The notes below the pieces were generated by a model. That model made no database searches and was not told the origin of the DNA. It saw only the letters and a program-made list of their open reading frames with translations. The translations under genes were made by a program, and so were the position numbers. Positions 11,090-19,694 of a stretch of DNA of 64,000 nucleotides are shown here, in pieces; the first letter of the stretch is position 1; each line of letters begins with the position of its first letter. The stretch is from positions 3,100,001 through 3,164,000 of the forward strand of contig NZ_AP022560.1 in NCBI RefSeq assembly GCF_010726085.1. Direction: 5' to 3'. The DNA comes from Mycolicibacterium moriokaense (GTDB lineage: Bacteria; Actinomycetota; Actinomycetes; Mycobacteriales; Mycobacteriaceae).

Positions 11090-11227
11090 ATCTTTGAAAT
11101 TCGCTCTTAATTATTGGGCTCTTCCGCAACCGCAGGGTCTGGTGTGACAGGATGGACGCCAGTTACGTTCCAGTGAGGCTTTACACTTTGAGATCGGTTT
11201 ACGGTCCAGACTCCAAGGGGGCAGACA

Positions 11228-12025
11228 ATGCCGCTCACACCAGCCGACGTTCACAACGTTGCGTTCAGCAAGCCACCCATCGGCAAGCGCGGCTACAACG
11301 AGGATGAGGTCGACGCCTTCCTCGATCTGGTTGAGAACGAGCTGACCCGCCTCATCGAGGAGAACACCGATCTCCGGCAGCGCGTCGCCGAACTGGACCA
11401 GGAGCTCGCCGCCGCAGGTGGCGGAGGACAAACGGCGCAGGCCGCACCGCAATACGAGGCCGCCCCCACACCCGAGCCGACCCCGCAGCCCGCCTACGAG
11501 GCGCCCGCGAGCCCTTCGTCGAACGAAGATCAGGCGATCAAGGCGGCGCGCGTGCTGGCGTTGGCCCAGGACACTGCCGACCGCTTGACCGAAACCGCCA
11601 AGGCCGAGTCCGAGAAGATGCTCGCCGACGCCCGCGCCCAGGCCGATGCCCTCGTCAGCGAGGCCCGGCAGACCGCGGAGACCACCGTCACCGAGGCGCG
11701 TCAGCGCGCGGACGCCATGCTGGCCGACGCGCAGACCCGGTCGGAGACCCAGCTGCGGCAGGCGCAGGAGAAGGCCGACGCCCTGCAGGCCGACGCCGAG
11801 CGCAAGCATTCCGAGATCATGGGCACCATCAACCAGCAGCGCACGGTGCTGGAAGGCCGCCTCGAACAGCTGCGCACCTTCGAGCGCGAGTACCGGACCC
11901 GCCTCAAGACGTATCTGGAGTCGCAGCTCGAGGAACTGGGCCAGCGCGGCTCCGCCGCCCCGGTGGACTCCGGCGCCAACAGCGAGGCCGGCGGTTTCAA
12001 CCAGTTCAACCGCGGCAACAACTAG
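11228..12025 (+). CDS. wag31: Wag31 (DivIVA), polar growth scaffold
   Basis: Coiled-coil cytoskeletal protein that marks negatively curved poles and organises apical cell-wall synthesis; essential in mycobacteria. The product is 265 aa. The N-terminal DivIVA lipid-binding domain ([31 protein letters not shown], here cited by its span at residues 1-31) is followed by a first coiled coil to about residue 62. A Pro/Ala/Gln/Thr-rich linker covers about 63-97. A long heptad-rich coiled coil (about 100-240) has repeated AxADA patterns. An AAGGGGG ribosome site lies about 8 nt before the ATG. Confidence 0.97.
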   Translation: MPLTPADVHNVAFSKPPIGKRGYNEDEVDAFLDLVENELTRLIEENTDLRQRVAELDQELAAAGGGGQTAQAAPQYEAAPTPEPTPQPAYEAPASPSSNEDQAIKAARVLALAQDTADRLTETAKAESEKMLADARAQADALVSEARQTAETTVTEARQRADAMLADAQTRSETQLRQAQEKADALQADAERKHSEIMGTINQQRTVLEGRLEQLRTFEREYRTRLKTYLESQLEELGQRGSAAPVDSGANSEAGGFNQFNRGNN

Positions 12026-12070
12026 ACACTTACGTTTTAGTCCGCGTCCCAACGACTCCGGGGTTGACCG

Positions 12071-12385
12071 ATGTTGATCGTTGCTCTTGTGCTCGCAGTC
12101 ATCGGTCTTGCCGCATTGGTGACCGCTGTCGTCACCAGCAATGAGCTGATCGCTTGGGTGTGTATCGCGGCGAGTGTGATCGGTGTGCTGCTGCTGATCG
12201 TGGATGCGGTGCGCGATCGCTCGAAGAAAGAACCGGAAGAACCTGAGCCCGGCCCAGATGGGGTCGCGGAGTTCGACGAGGAATACCCCGAGGAATCGGC
12301 CGCCGATCCGGAACCCGATTACGACGCCGAGACGACGGTCGTCGAGCAGGCCGACGACATCTCCAGCGACGACACCAATCGCTAA
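12071..12385 (+). CDS. Small two-span membrane protein with acidic tail
   Basis: The product is 104 aa. Two hydrophobic segments cover about residues 1-22 and 26-48. A basic hinge (VRDRSKK) is followed by a tail of more than 45 residues dominated by Glu, Asp and Pro. It follows wag31 by 45 nt on the same strand, the position of Rv2144c in M. tuberculosis (from memory). No catalytic motif is visible and the function is unknown; a membrane partner of the polar growth machinery would be speculation. It ends 4 nt inside the converging phosphoribosyltransferase gene. Confidence 0.75.
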   Translation: MLIVALVLAVIGLAALVTAVVTSNELIAWVCIAASVIGVLLLIVDAVRDRSKKEPEEPEPGPDGVAEFDEEYPEESAADPEPDYDAETTVVEQADDISSDDTNR

Positions 12386-13059
12386 ACCGTTGGGGTCGCG
12401 AGCAATTCGCGTACTTCGTCGTCGCTGACCTGGTGGAAATCCTCGAACACCTGACCCACTGCCTCGAATCCCGGTGGCATCATCGCGCACACCACGTCGT
12501 CGGCTTCGCCGGCCAGCTCACGACATGCCGACGGCGGGCCGACGGGCACCGCGACCACCACCGCACTCGGCGCCTCGGCTTTCACCGCGCGCACCGCGGC
12601 GAGCATGCTGGCGCCGGTGGCGATTCCGTCGTCGACCAGGATCACCGTCTTACCGGCCACGTCGATCGGCGGTCGGTCTCCCCGGTAGGCGCTTTCGCGT
12701 CGGTGTAGCTCCTCGGTTTCGCGGTCGGTGGCTTCCTGGATCTGGTCCTCGCCGATACCGAGGCTGCGCACCAGGTTGTCGTTGATCACCACGCCGCCGC
12801 CGGACGCCAACGCGCCCATCGCGAGTTCCTGCCATTGCGGGACACCGAGCTTGCGGACCAGGAACACGTCGAGCGGCGCGTGGAGAGCGTGCGCGACCTG
12901 CCAGCCGACCGGGACGCCACCGCGCGCCAGGCCCAACACCAACAGATCGTCCCTGTCGCGGTAGGACGCCAACTTCTGCGCCAGGATGTCGCCGGCTTCC
13001 CGGCGGTCCCGGAACACACGACCCGCGCCGCGGCGGGTCAGACCGCGCAATCCGCTCAT
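12382..13059 (-). CDS. Phosphoribosyltransferase-domain protein
   Basis: The product is 225 aa of the type I PRTase fold. The PRPP-binding signature [14 protein letters not shown] is near residue 125. The N-terminal [15 protein letters not shown] and [11 protein letters not shown] segments are typical of stand-alone putative PRTases that occur beside dienelactone-hydrolase-like or stress genes in actinobacteria. The substrate base is not predictable. It is transcribed toward wag31 and overlaps the upstream membrane-protein stop by 4 nt, so the two genes converge without a spacer. Confidence 0.85.
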   Translation of the reverse strand: MSGLRGLTRRGAGRVFRDRREAGDILAQKLASYRDRDDLLVLGLARGGVPVGWQVAHALHAPLDVFLVRKLGVPQWQELAMGALASGGGVVINDNLVRSLGIGEDQIQEATDRETEELHRRESAYRGDRPPIDVAGKTVILVDDGIATGASMLAAVRAVKAEAPSAVVVAVPVGPPSACRELAGEADDVVCAMMPPGFEAVGQVFEDFHQVSDDEVRELLATPTV

Positions 13060-13143
13060 CGCTTTCTCCGCAATTTCAGCCTACGACCGTGGGTACCCAG
13101 CCTGGTGCCAATCCGTCACGGCCGCGGCTGCGAATATCCGTAT

Positions 13144-14490
13144 GTGGGCATCGAGTACGAAAGCGTCGTCGACCATCCACTGAGCGAGGTGTTCGACTGG
13201 CACGCGCGACGCGGTGCCATGCGACGCCTGGTGCCGCCATGGCAGCCGATGAAGGTGCTGGCCGAGACCGATTCGCTGGCCGACGGCCGCGCGGTGCTCG
13301 GGCTGCCCGGCGGGTTGCGCTGGGTGGCGCAGCACGACGCCAGCAGATTCGACCCGCCGCACCGCTTCGTCGACGTGCTGTCGTCGGAAGGTCCGCGGTC
13401 CTGGCCTCCCCGGATCGTCGGACGCTGGACGCATACGCACGAATTCGAGCAGGTTGCGTCGGGAACGCGGGTGTACGACCGCATCGAGGCACCGGTGCCG
13501 GCCGCCGCGCTGCGGCCGATGTTCGTCTACCGGCATCGGCAGCTCGCCGATGACCTGGCCGCCCATCGCGACGCGCGCGAGGCGGGCCTGCGCCCCCTCG
13601 TCGTGGCAGTCACCGGCGCGAACGGCCTGGTCGGCACGGCGTTGACGGCGTTCCTGAGCACCGGCGGGCACCGGGTGATCCGGTTGGTCCGCCATGCTCC
13701 GCGGTCTGCGGACGAGCGACAGTGGGATCCCGACCGCCCCGCCGCCGACCTGCTGTCGGGGGTCGACGCCGTGGTGCATCTTGCGGGGGCCTCGATCGCG
13801 GGCCGGTTCACGGCCGCGCACAAGGAGGCCGTCCGCAGCAGCCGGATCGACCCGACCCGTCGGCTGGCCGAGGTCGCGGCCGCCGGGTCCTTCGCCGGGC
13901 CGTTCGTCTGCGCCTCGGCCATCGGTATCTACGGGTTCGACCGTGGTGACGCCGTGCTCTGCGAGGACAGCGTGCGCGGCGACGGGTTCCTCGCCGATGT
14001 CGTCGCGGACTGGGAGGCGGCCACCGCGCCCGCTGCGGACGCGGGACTGCGGGTGGTCAACGTAAGGACCGGAATCGTGCAGTCCGCCCGCGGCGGCACC
14101 CTGCGTCTGCTGCGCCCGCTGTTCGCCGCCGGACTGGGTGGGCGCGTCGGCAGCGGACGTCAGTGGCTGTCCTGGATCGTGTTGGACGACCTCCTCGACG
14201 TCTACTACCGGGCGCTGTACGACGCGCGGCTGTCCGGACCGGTCAACGCCGTCGCCCCCACGCCGGTGCGCAATGCCGACTACACCAAGGCTCTCGCGCG
14301 CGTACTGCGTCGTCCGGCGGTGCTGCCCGTGCCTTCGCTGGGACCGCGAATACTGTTGGGAGAGCAGGGTTCACGAGAGCTGGCAGAGGCCAACCAGCGG
14401 GTGGCGCCCACCAAGCTCGACATCGTGGGCCATCGCTTCCGGCATCCCGAGATCGACGGTGCGCTCGCTCACGAACTGGGGCACGGCTGA
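13144..14490 (+). CDS. SRPBCC-domain plus TIGR01777 epimerase (YfcH/SULA-type) fusion
   Basis: The product is 448 aa with two parts. Residues about 1-150 form a START/SRPBCC-like ligand-binding domain (YESVVDHPLSEVFDWHAR). Residues about 155-448 form an atypical short-chain dehydrogenase with nucleotide motif VTGANGLVGTAL and the TIGR01777 signatures VVHLAGASIAGRFT and SSRIDPTRRLAE. GTG 13144 is chosen because the family begins at GIEYES; GTG 13105 is an alternative. It probably handles a hydrophobic or sugar-nucleotide ligand, but the substrate is unknown. It converges on the amidotransferase gene with a 22-nt overlap. Confidence 0.85.
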   Translation: MGIEYESVVDHPLSEVFDWHARRGAMRRLVPPWQPMKVLAETDSLADGRAVLGLPGGLRWVAQHDASRFDPPHRFVDVLSSEGPRSWPPRIVGRWTHTHEFEQVASGTRVYDRIEAPVPAAALRPMFVYRHRQLADDLAAHRDAREAGLRPLVVAVTGANGLVGTALTAFLSTGGHRVIRLVRHAPRSADERQWDPDRPAADLLSGVDAVVHLAGASIAGRFTAAHKEAVRSSRIDPTRRLAEVAAAGSFAGPFVCASAIGIYGFDRGDAVLCEDSVRGDGFLADVVADWEAATAPAADAGLRVVNVRTGIVQSARGGTLRLLRPLFAAGLGGRVGSGRQWLSWIVLDDLLDVYYRALYDARLSGPVNAVAPTPVRNADYTKALARVLRRPAVLPVPSLGPRILLGEQGSRELAEANQRVAPTKLDIVGHRFRHPEIDGALAHELGHG

Positions 14491-15194
14491 CGGACGACGT
14501 GAGTCACGAAGCCGCGCACCAGGTTTCGCACCCGCGTTGCCGCATCATCGGCAAGTTCCTTTGTCCAGGAGAGTAATTCGTCATGGGTGTGTCCGAAGCC
14601 GACGACTTCGCCGTCGCGATCGTCGGCCAGCCACAGCTCCAGCAGGGGAAGGTCGACCTCTGGGTGGAACTGCAGGGCCAGGGCACGGCCAAGCAGGAAG
14701 GCCTGGGAGGCATTCTCGGTACGGGCGATCTCGGTGGCGCCGGGCGGCAGGGTCCACCGGTCGAAGTGCCACTGGAACCACGGTCCGGCTGGGATCAGGT
14801 CCGGACGGTCGCTCGTGACGTCGTACCAACCGATCTCGGGCTGCGGTGACCGCGCCACTGACCCGCCGAACGCCTGGGCCAGCAGCTGGCCGCCGAAGCA
14901 CACGCCGAGCAGCGCCACGCCCGCGTCGGCGGCGTCGCGCACCAGCTGCATCTCGGTGTCCACCCAGGCGCGACGCAGCGCTTCGTCGTAGACCGGCCAC
15001 CGTGCACCGAGCGGCACGACGACGTCGTAGCCGGTGAAATCGGGGAACGTCACGTCCACAGCGGGATCGTTGACGCGGTGCGGGGGAACGACCCCGAAGG
15101 TGTCGACGTCGAAGCCCTGCTCCGAAAACGCCTCGCCTAGCAGCGCCTCGGTCGCGAGATGCTCGTTGTGCAGGAACAGAACCTTGGACGCCAT
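14469..15194 (-). CDS. Class I glutamine amidotransferase-like protein
   Basis: The product is 241 aa of the GATase1 fold. The nucleophile elbow is GVCFGGQ with Cys99, and the His-Glu pair is in LQFHPEV (His177, Glu179), so the triad is complete. Stand-alone proteins of this type resemble GMP-synthase amidotransferase domains but lack a synthetase partner, and some act as gamma-glutamyl hydrolases. No partner gene is adjacent, so the physiological substrate is unknown. ATG 15194 gives the typical MASKVLFLHNEH start. Confidence 0.85.
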   Translation of the reverse strand: MASKVLFLHNEHLATEALLGEAFSEQGFDVDTFGVVPPHRVNDPAVDVTFPDFTGYDVVVPLGARWPVYDEALRRAWVDTEMQLVRDAADAGVALLGVCFGGQLLAQAFGGSVARSPQPEIGWYDVTSDRPDLIPAGPWFQWHFDRWTLPPGATEIARTENASQAFLLGRALALQFHPEVDLPLLELWLADDRDGEVVGFGHTHDELLSWTKELADDAATRVRNLVRGFVTHVVRQPCPSS

Positions 15195-15201
15195 GCTCCC
15201 A

Positions 15202-16440
15202 TTATTTCGGTTCGCGCACCGGTGGCGCATCGTCAGGGGCCAAAACGGCGCCGATCCTGCGGAACAGGATGTCCGCGACATTGGTGTAGTCGCCCTGATC
15301 GTCGAACGCCTCGGGCAGGTAGGTGGTGGCGACGGCGATGGCGATCTTCTGCTCGGGCAGGTAGGCCTCGACCGCAGAGAATCCCGCCAGCATCGGGTTC
15401 TGCAGCAACCAGTTGCCCGAGATGACGATGCCGAGGCCGTAGGTGTAGACATCGTCCAACGGCTCACAGGTGGCGCAGCCAGGTTGTCTGCGGGTCTTGC
15501 CGCGCAGGTCGGTGGACGTCATCTTCTGGTACGAGTCCGACGACAGCAGCCGGCCCGAACCGATGCCGACCGCCGTCGCCTCCATGTCGTAGATGTCGGT
15601 GGTCTGAATCGCCCCGTGGGTGATGGTCCACGACGGATCCCAGAAGGTGCTTTCCTCGTAAAACGGTGTGCCCGGGGGGATCTTGAGGAATGCGCGACGT
15701 TCGGAGGAGAACGCGTGCAGGACGGGCTCCGGTATCTCGGGCGTCAGCGAGCTGACGGTGTTGGCCAACCCGAGCGGGCGAAGCACCTTCTCCGACAGCA
15801 GCTTCGACATCTCTTCGCCCGTTGCCTTCTCCAGCGCGAGACCGAGCAACAGATAGTCGGTATGTGCGTAATTCCAGTTGGTGCCGGGCTCATACAGCAG
15901 CGGCTGCGACACGGCGAACTGCAGCAGCTCGTGCACCGTCCAGCGCCGGAACGGATTGGCATAGACCGCATCGTTCATCTTGGTGTTGCCGATGACGTAA
16001 TCGACGTAGCCCGAGGTCATCTGGGCCAACTGCCCCAGCGTGACGCGGTCGGCGTTCGGGATCTGCGGCAGGTACTTGGACAGTTTGTCGTCGAGACTCA
16101 CCTTCTGTTCGTCGACGAGCTTGAGCAGCAGGGTGGCGACGTAGGAGATGGCCACCGCGCCGTTGCGGAAATGCATGCGGGGCGTCGCGGGCACACCGGT
16201 CATCGACTCGCCCTCCGCGTCGGTGACGATCTCCTTGCCGTCGATGGTGACCCGGACGATGACAGCCTTCAGGTGCTCGGAGGCCATCGTCTCGCGGACG
16301 ACGCGCATCACCTCGTCGGCCTTGGTGGTGTCGGTGCCGGTCGTTGTCGTCGTCGTTTCGCCGGGCAGGGTCCCAGGGGCGCACCCGGCGGTCAGGGCGA
16401 GGACGCAAAGCGCGACGAGGAGGCGCCGGACAACGGGCAT
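15202..16440 (-). CDS. Beta-lactamase-fold (serine hydrolase family) lipoprotein lacking the SxxK motif
   Basis: The product is 412 aa. It has a signal peptide with lipobox LTAGC (Cys20), then a Thr-rich linker (about 28-39). The body resembles class C beta-lactamase/esterase-like serine hydrolases: MHFRNG...YVATLLLKLVDEQKVSLDD, the LAQMTSGYVDY block, PGTNWNYAHTDYLLLG and a C-terminal GFSAVEAYLPEQKIAIAV strand. Where the family has S-x-x-K the sequence reads A95-V-A-I98, so both the nucleophile and the general base are missing. The Tyr motif is Y191-A-H instead of YxN. It is probably a non-catalytic cell-wall-binding or sensor protein. It lies 7 nt upstream of the amidotransferase gene, probably co-transcribed. 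Confidence 0.85.
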   Translation of the reverse strand: MPVVRRLLVALCVLALTAGCAPGTLPGETTTTTTGTDTTKADEVMRVVRETMASEHLKAVIVRVTIDGKEIVTDAEGESMTGVPATPRMHFRNGAVAISYVATLLLKLVDEQKVSLDDKLSKYLPQIPNADRVTLGQLAQMTSGYVDYVIGNTKMNDAVYANPFRRWTVHELLQFAVSQPLLYEPGTNWNYAHTDYLLLGLALEKATGEEMSKLLSEKVLRPLGLANTVSSLTPEIPEPVLHAFSSERRAFLKIPPGTPFYEESTFWDPSWTITHGAIQTTDIYDMEATAVGIGSGRLLSSDSYQKMTSTDLRGKTRRQPGCATCEPLDDVYTYGLGIVISGNWLLQNPMLAGFSAVEAYLPEQKIAIAVATTYLPEAFDDQGDYTNVADILFRRIGAVLAPDDAPPVREPK

Positions 16441-16501
16441 GCCGGGATCTTCGCACACGTCCGCGGTGCGTAAACCAGCCCACAAACGGGCACTCCACTG
16501 C

Positions 16502-18049
16502 GTGTCTGTCCTGGCCGAATGGTTTCTCACGTCAGGTGAACGCGGCAATCCGGATTGGCGGCTGCCTGCGTGGAGTGAGGGTAATCAGGCGGAGGTCCTC
16601 ATCCACGGGGCGTCGTACTTCGACCGCCTCGTCGCCGAAGTGGACCAGCTGCGCGCCGGAGACCACCTGTTCTTCGCCGACTGGCGCGGCGACGCCGACC
16701 AGCGGCTGCGCGAGAACGGGCCGACGGTCGCCCAGTTGTTCCGTTCCGCGGTCGAGCGCGGTGTGCTGGTCAAGGGACTGATGTGGCGGTCCTACCCGAA
16801 CAGGCTGCAGTTCAACGAGGAGCAGAACCGCCACCTCGGCGAGGCGATCGAGCGCGCCGGTGGGGAAGTGCTGCTCGACCAGCGGGTTCTGCTCGGCGGG
16901 TCGCACCATCAGCGACTGGTCCTGCTGCGCCACGCCGACGAGCCTTCGCGTGACGTCGCCTTCATCGGCGGTATCGACCTGTGCCATTCCCGCCGCGACG
17001 GCGAGTCGCACCGCGGTGATCCGCAGACGGTGGAGATGTCGCGACGTTACGGTGAGCGCCCGCCGTGGCACGACGTGCAGCTGCAGCTGCGCGGTCCCGT
17101 CGTCGGCGCGCTGGACACCACGTTTCGGGAGCGCTGGACGGCCAGGGCGCCGCTGGATCTCTTCAATCCGCTGGCGTGGCTGCGCAACAGGTTCGTCGGC
17201 ACGACCGCGGCACGGCATCCGTTGCCGGAACAGCCGCCTGATCCGCCGCCGTGCGGGCCACATGCGGTACAGGTGCTGCGGACCTACGGCGACGCGCTGA
17301 TCCAGTACGAGTTCGCCAAGGGCGGTGAGCGCACCATCGCCCGCGGCTACACCAAGGCGGTCAGGCGCGCGCGGCAGTTGATCTACCTCGAGGACCAATA
17401 CCTGTGGTCGGAGGAGGTGGCCACGCTGCTCGTGGAGGCGCTGACCGCCAACCAGGAGCTGCATCTGGTGGCCGTCGTGCCACGGTATTTCGATCTCGAG
17501 GGTGGCTTCGGCCGGCCGCCGACCCTGCTCGGCCGCCAGCTCGCCGTCGAGGCGTGCCGGCGCGCCGCCCCGGGGCGGGTGCACCTTTTTGACGTCGAAA
17601 ACCATGAGGGCACACCGGTATACGTGCATTCAAAGGTGTGTGTCATCGACGACACCTGGGCCTGTGTCGGCAGCGCCAACTTCAACCGGCGGTCGTGGAC
17701 GCACGACAGCGAGTTGGCGTGCGCGGTGCTGGACGACGACGGTGCGTTCGCGCGGGACATCCGGTTGCGGCTGCTACGCGAACATCTCGATCGCGCCGCA
17801 GACGGTAGCGAGGACGGCGGGCTCGACGACCCGGCCGCGGCGGTCGACGAAATCATCGCCTCTGCAAAGGCTTTGGAGGACTGGCACGACACCGGTTGTC
17901 GAGGACCGCGTCCGCCGGGCAGGCTGCGACCACACGAGGTCGAGCGCGTCGACCCACTGACGCGGCTGTGGGCCGAACCCGCCTACCGCGTGATCTTCGA
18001 CCCGGACGGACGGTCCTACGCCGACCGGCTGTTGCGGCGCGGGCCATGA
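16502..18049 (+). CDS. Phospholipase D-like protein, first tandem copy
   Basis: The product is 515 aa of the PLD/cardiolipin-synthase superfamily with two HKD-type half sites. The N-terminal site reads SHHQRLVLL (His136, Arg138), with Arg in place of the usual Lys and no Asp four residues later. The C-terminal site VYVHSKVCVIDD...VGSANFNRRSW is canonical. No signal peptide is obvious. GTG 16502 is chosen as the most upstream start that preserves the N-terminus shared with the next gene (AEWFLTSGERGNPD). The stop overlaps the next start as ATGA, so the two copies were a coupled operon. The substrate (phosphatidyl lipid or other phosphodiester) is not predictable. Confidence 0.85.
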   Translation: MSVLAEWFLTSGERGNPDWRLPAWSEGNQAEVLIHGASYFDRLVAEVDQLRAGDHLFFADWRGDADQRLRENGPTVAQLFRSAVERGVLVKGLMWRSYPNRLQFNEEQNRHLGEAIERAGGEVLLDQRVLLGGSHHQRLVLLRHADEPSRDVAFIGGIDLCHSRRDGESHRGDPQTVEMSRRYGERPPWHDVQLQLRGPVVGALDTTFRERWTARAPLDLFNPLAWLRNRFVGTTAARHPLPEQPPDPPPCGPHAVQVLRTYGDALIQYEFAKGGERTIARGYTKAVRRARQLIYLEDQYLWSEEVATLLVEALTANQELHLVAVVPRYFDLEGGFGRPPTLLGRQLAVEACRRAAPGRVHLFDVENHEGTPVYVHSKVCVIDDTWACVGSANFNRRSWTHDSELACAVLDDDGAFARDIRLRLLREHLDRAADGSEDGGLDDPAAAVDEIIASAKALEDWHDTGCRGPRPPGRLRPHEVERVDPLTRLWAEPAYRVIFDPDGRSYADRLLRRGP

Positions 18050-19588
18050 ACATCGCGGACTGGTTTCTCACCGACGAGGAACGCGGCAATCCAGATTCCG
18101 CGATACCCGCCTGGTGCGAAGGCAATCTCGCCGAGCCGCTGATTCACGGCTCGACGTACTTCGACCAGCTGGTGACCGAAGTGGAAGCGCTGAGCACGGG
18201 CGATCATCTGTTCTTCACGGATTGGCGAGGCGACCCCGACCAGAAGCTGCGCGACGGCGGCCCGACGATCCGCGACTTGTTCTGCCGCGCAGCCGAACGC
18301 GGCGTCGTGGTCAAGGGTTTGGTGTGGCGGTCGCATCTGGACAAGCTCGCCTACAGCGAGGAGGAGAACCGCCACCTCGGCGAGGCGATCGAGCGCGCTG
18401 GTGGCGAGGTGCTGCTCGATCAGCGCGTGCGCATCGGCGGGTCGCACCATCAGAAGCTGGTCGTCATCAGGCATCCCGGCGCACCGGAGCGGGACGTCGC
18501 GTTCGCAGGTGGTATCGATCTGTGCCATTCCCGCCGTGATGACGCGTCGCACCGCGGCGATCCGCAGGCCGTGCAGATGGCCAAGCGGTACGGCGGAGCA
18601 TCCGCCGTGGCATGACGTACAACTGCGGGTACAGGGGCCGGCCGTGGGTGCCCTCGATACGACGTTCCGGGAGCGCTGGAACGACCCCGCGTCGCTGGAC
18701 ATGCTCAATCCGCTGGCGTGGCTGCGGGACAGGCTAGGCGGGGCCGACATGAATGCCGATCCGTTGCCGGACCAGCCGCCGGATCCGCCACCGTGTGGGC
18801 CGCATGTCGTTCAGGTGCTGCGCACCTACCCCGACGCGCATTTCGAATACGACTTCGCGCCGCGCGGGGAGCGCAGCATCGCCCGCGCCTACAACAAGGT
18901 GGTGCCGCGCGCCCGCCGGTTGATCTACGTCGAGGACCAATACCTCTGGTCGAAGCGGGTGGCCAAATTGTTCGCCCGCGCGCTCGCCGACAATCCGGAC
19001 CTGCATCTGGTGGCGGTCATCCCGCGCCATCCCGACGTCGACGGCCGGCTCGAGCTGCCGCCCAACCTCATCGGACGCTGGCAGGCGCTCGAGACGTGTC
19101 ATGCGGTCAGCCCGGAGCGGGTGCACGTGTTCGACGTCGAAAACGCCGAGGGCACACCGGTGTACGTACATGCCAAGGTGTGCGTCATCGACGACGTCTG
19201 GTCCTGCGTGGGCAGCGACAATCTCAACCGCCGTTCGTGGACGCATGACAGCGAACTGACGTGTGCCGTGCTCGACACCGAGGGCGACTTCGCACGGGAT
19301 CTGCGACTGCGGCTGCTGCGCGAGCACCTCGACCGCGCCGACGACGGCAGCGACGACCGTGGCCTGGTCGATCCGGCCACCGCGGTAAACGAAATCGTGC
19401 AATCGGCAGAACGCTTGGAACAGTGGTACGCATCCGGCCGTCGGGGCCCGAGGCCGCCGGGCCGACTGCGGCCGCACCGGGCCGAACGCCCCGGCGTGTT
19501 CACGCGGCTGTGGGCCGAGCCTGTGTATCGGCTGACGTACGACCCCGACGGCCGGTCGTATCGAGATCGGCTCAGGGGCAGGTTGTGA
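18046..19588 (+). pseudogene. Phospholipase D-like protein, second tandem copy, broken by a frameshift
   Basis: Paralogue of the preceding gene, similar along its whole length. The frame opened at ATG 18046 runs to a TGA at 18613-18615 (189 aa) and holds the N-terminal half site SHHQKLVVI with the normal Lys. The rest of the protein continues in the +1 frame from about 18597 to 19588 with a canonical second site (VYVHAKVCVIDD). Against copy 1, one extra G is present at 18595-18596 in a GGCGGAG context; removing it restores a 513-aa protein through RYG-EHPPWHDVQL. There is no slippery heptamer. It is a recent inactivating mutation or a sequencing error. Confidence 0.85.
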
Positions 19589-19673
19589 ATTCGACGGGCA
19601 AACTCGTCGGGCCCCGGCGCCGAATGGCCCTTCGCGCGCATTTCTGATGAGTCAACGAGTCAGTGGAGTTGGT

Positions 19674-19694
19674 TATACTCGAACACATGTTCGA
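19674..19694 (+). promoter_or_regulatory. Leaderless promoter with perfect LexA (SOS) box
   Basis: A TATACT -10 hexamer at 19674-19679 lies 7 nt before the ATG at 19687, so transcription would start at or next to the start codon. Overlapping it, 19679-19694 reads TCGAACACATGTTCGA, a perfect match to the mycobacterial SOS box TCGAAC-N4-GTTCGA. LexA bound here would cover the -10, the transcription start and the start codon together. Confidence 0.85.

Noticed and set aside
18590..18615. Programmed ribosomal frameshift in the second PLD gene
   Set aside because: No slippery heptamer, no internal ribosome-like stimulator and no downstream pseudoknot is evident; the extra G is best explained as a mutation or read error.
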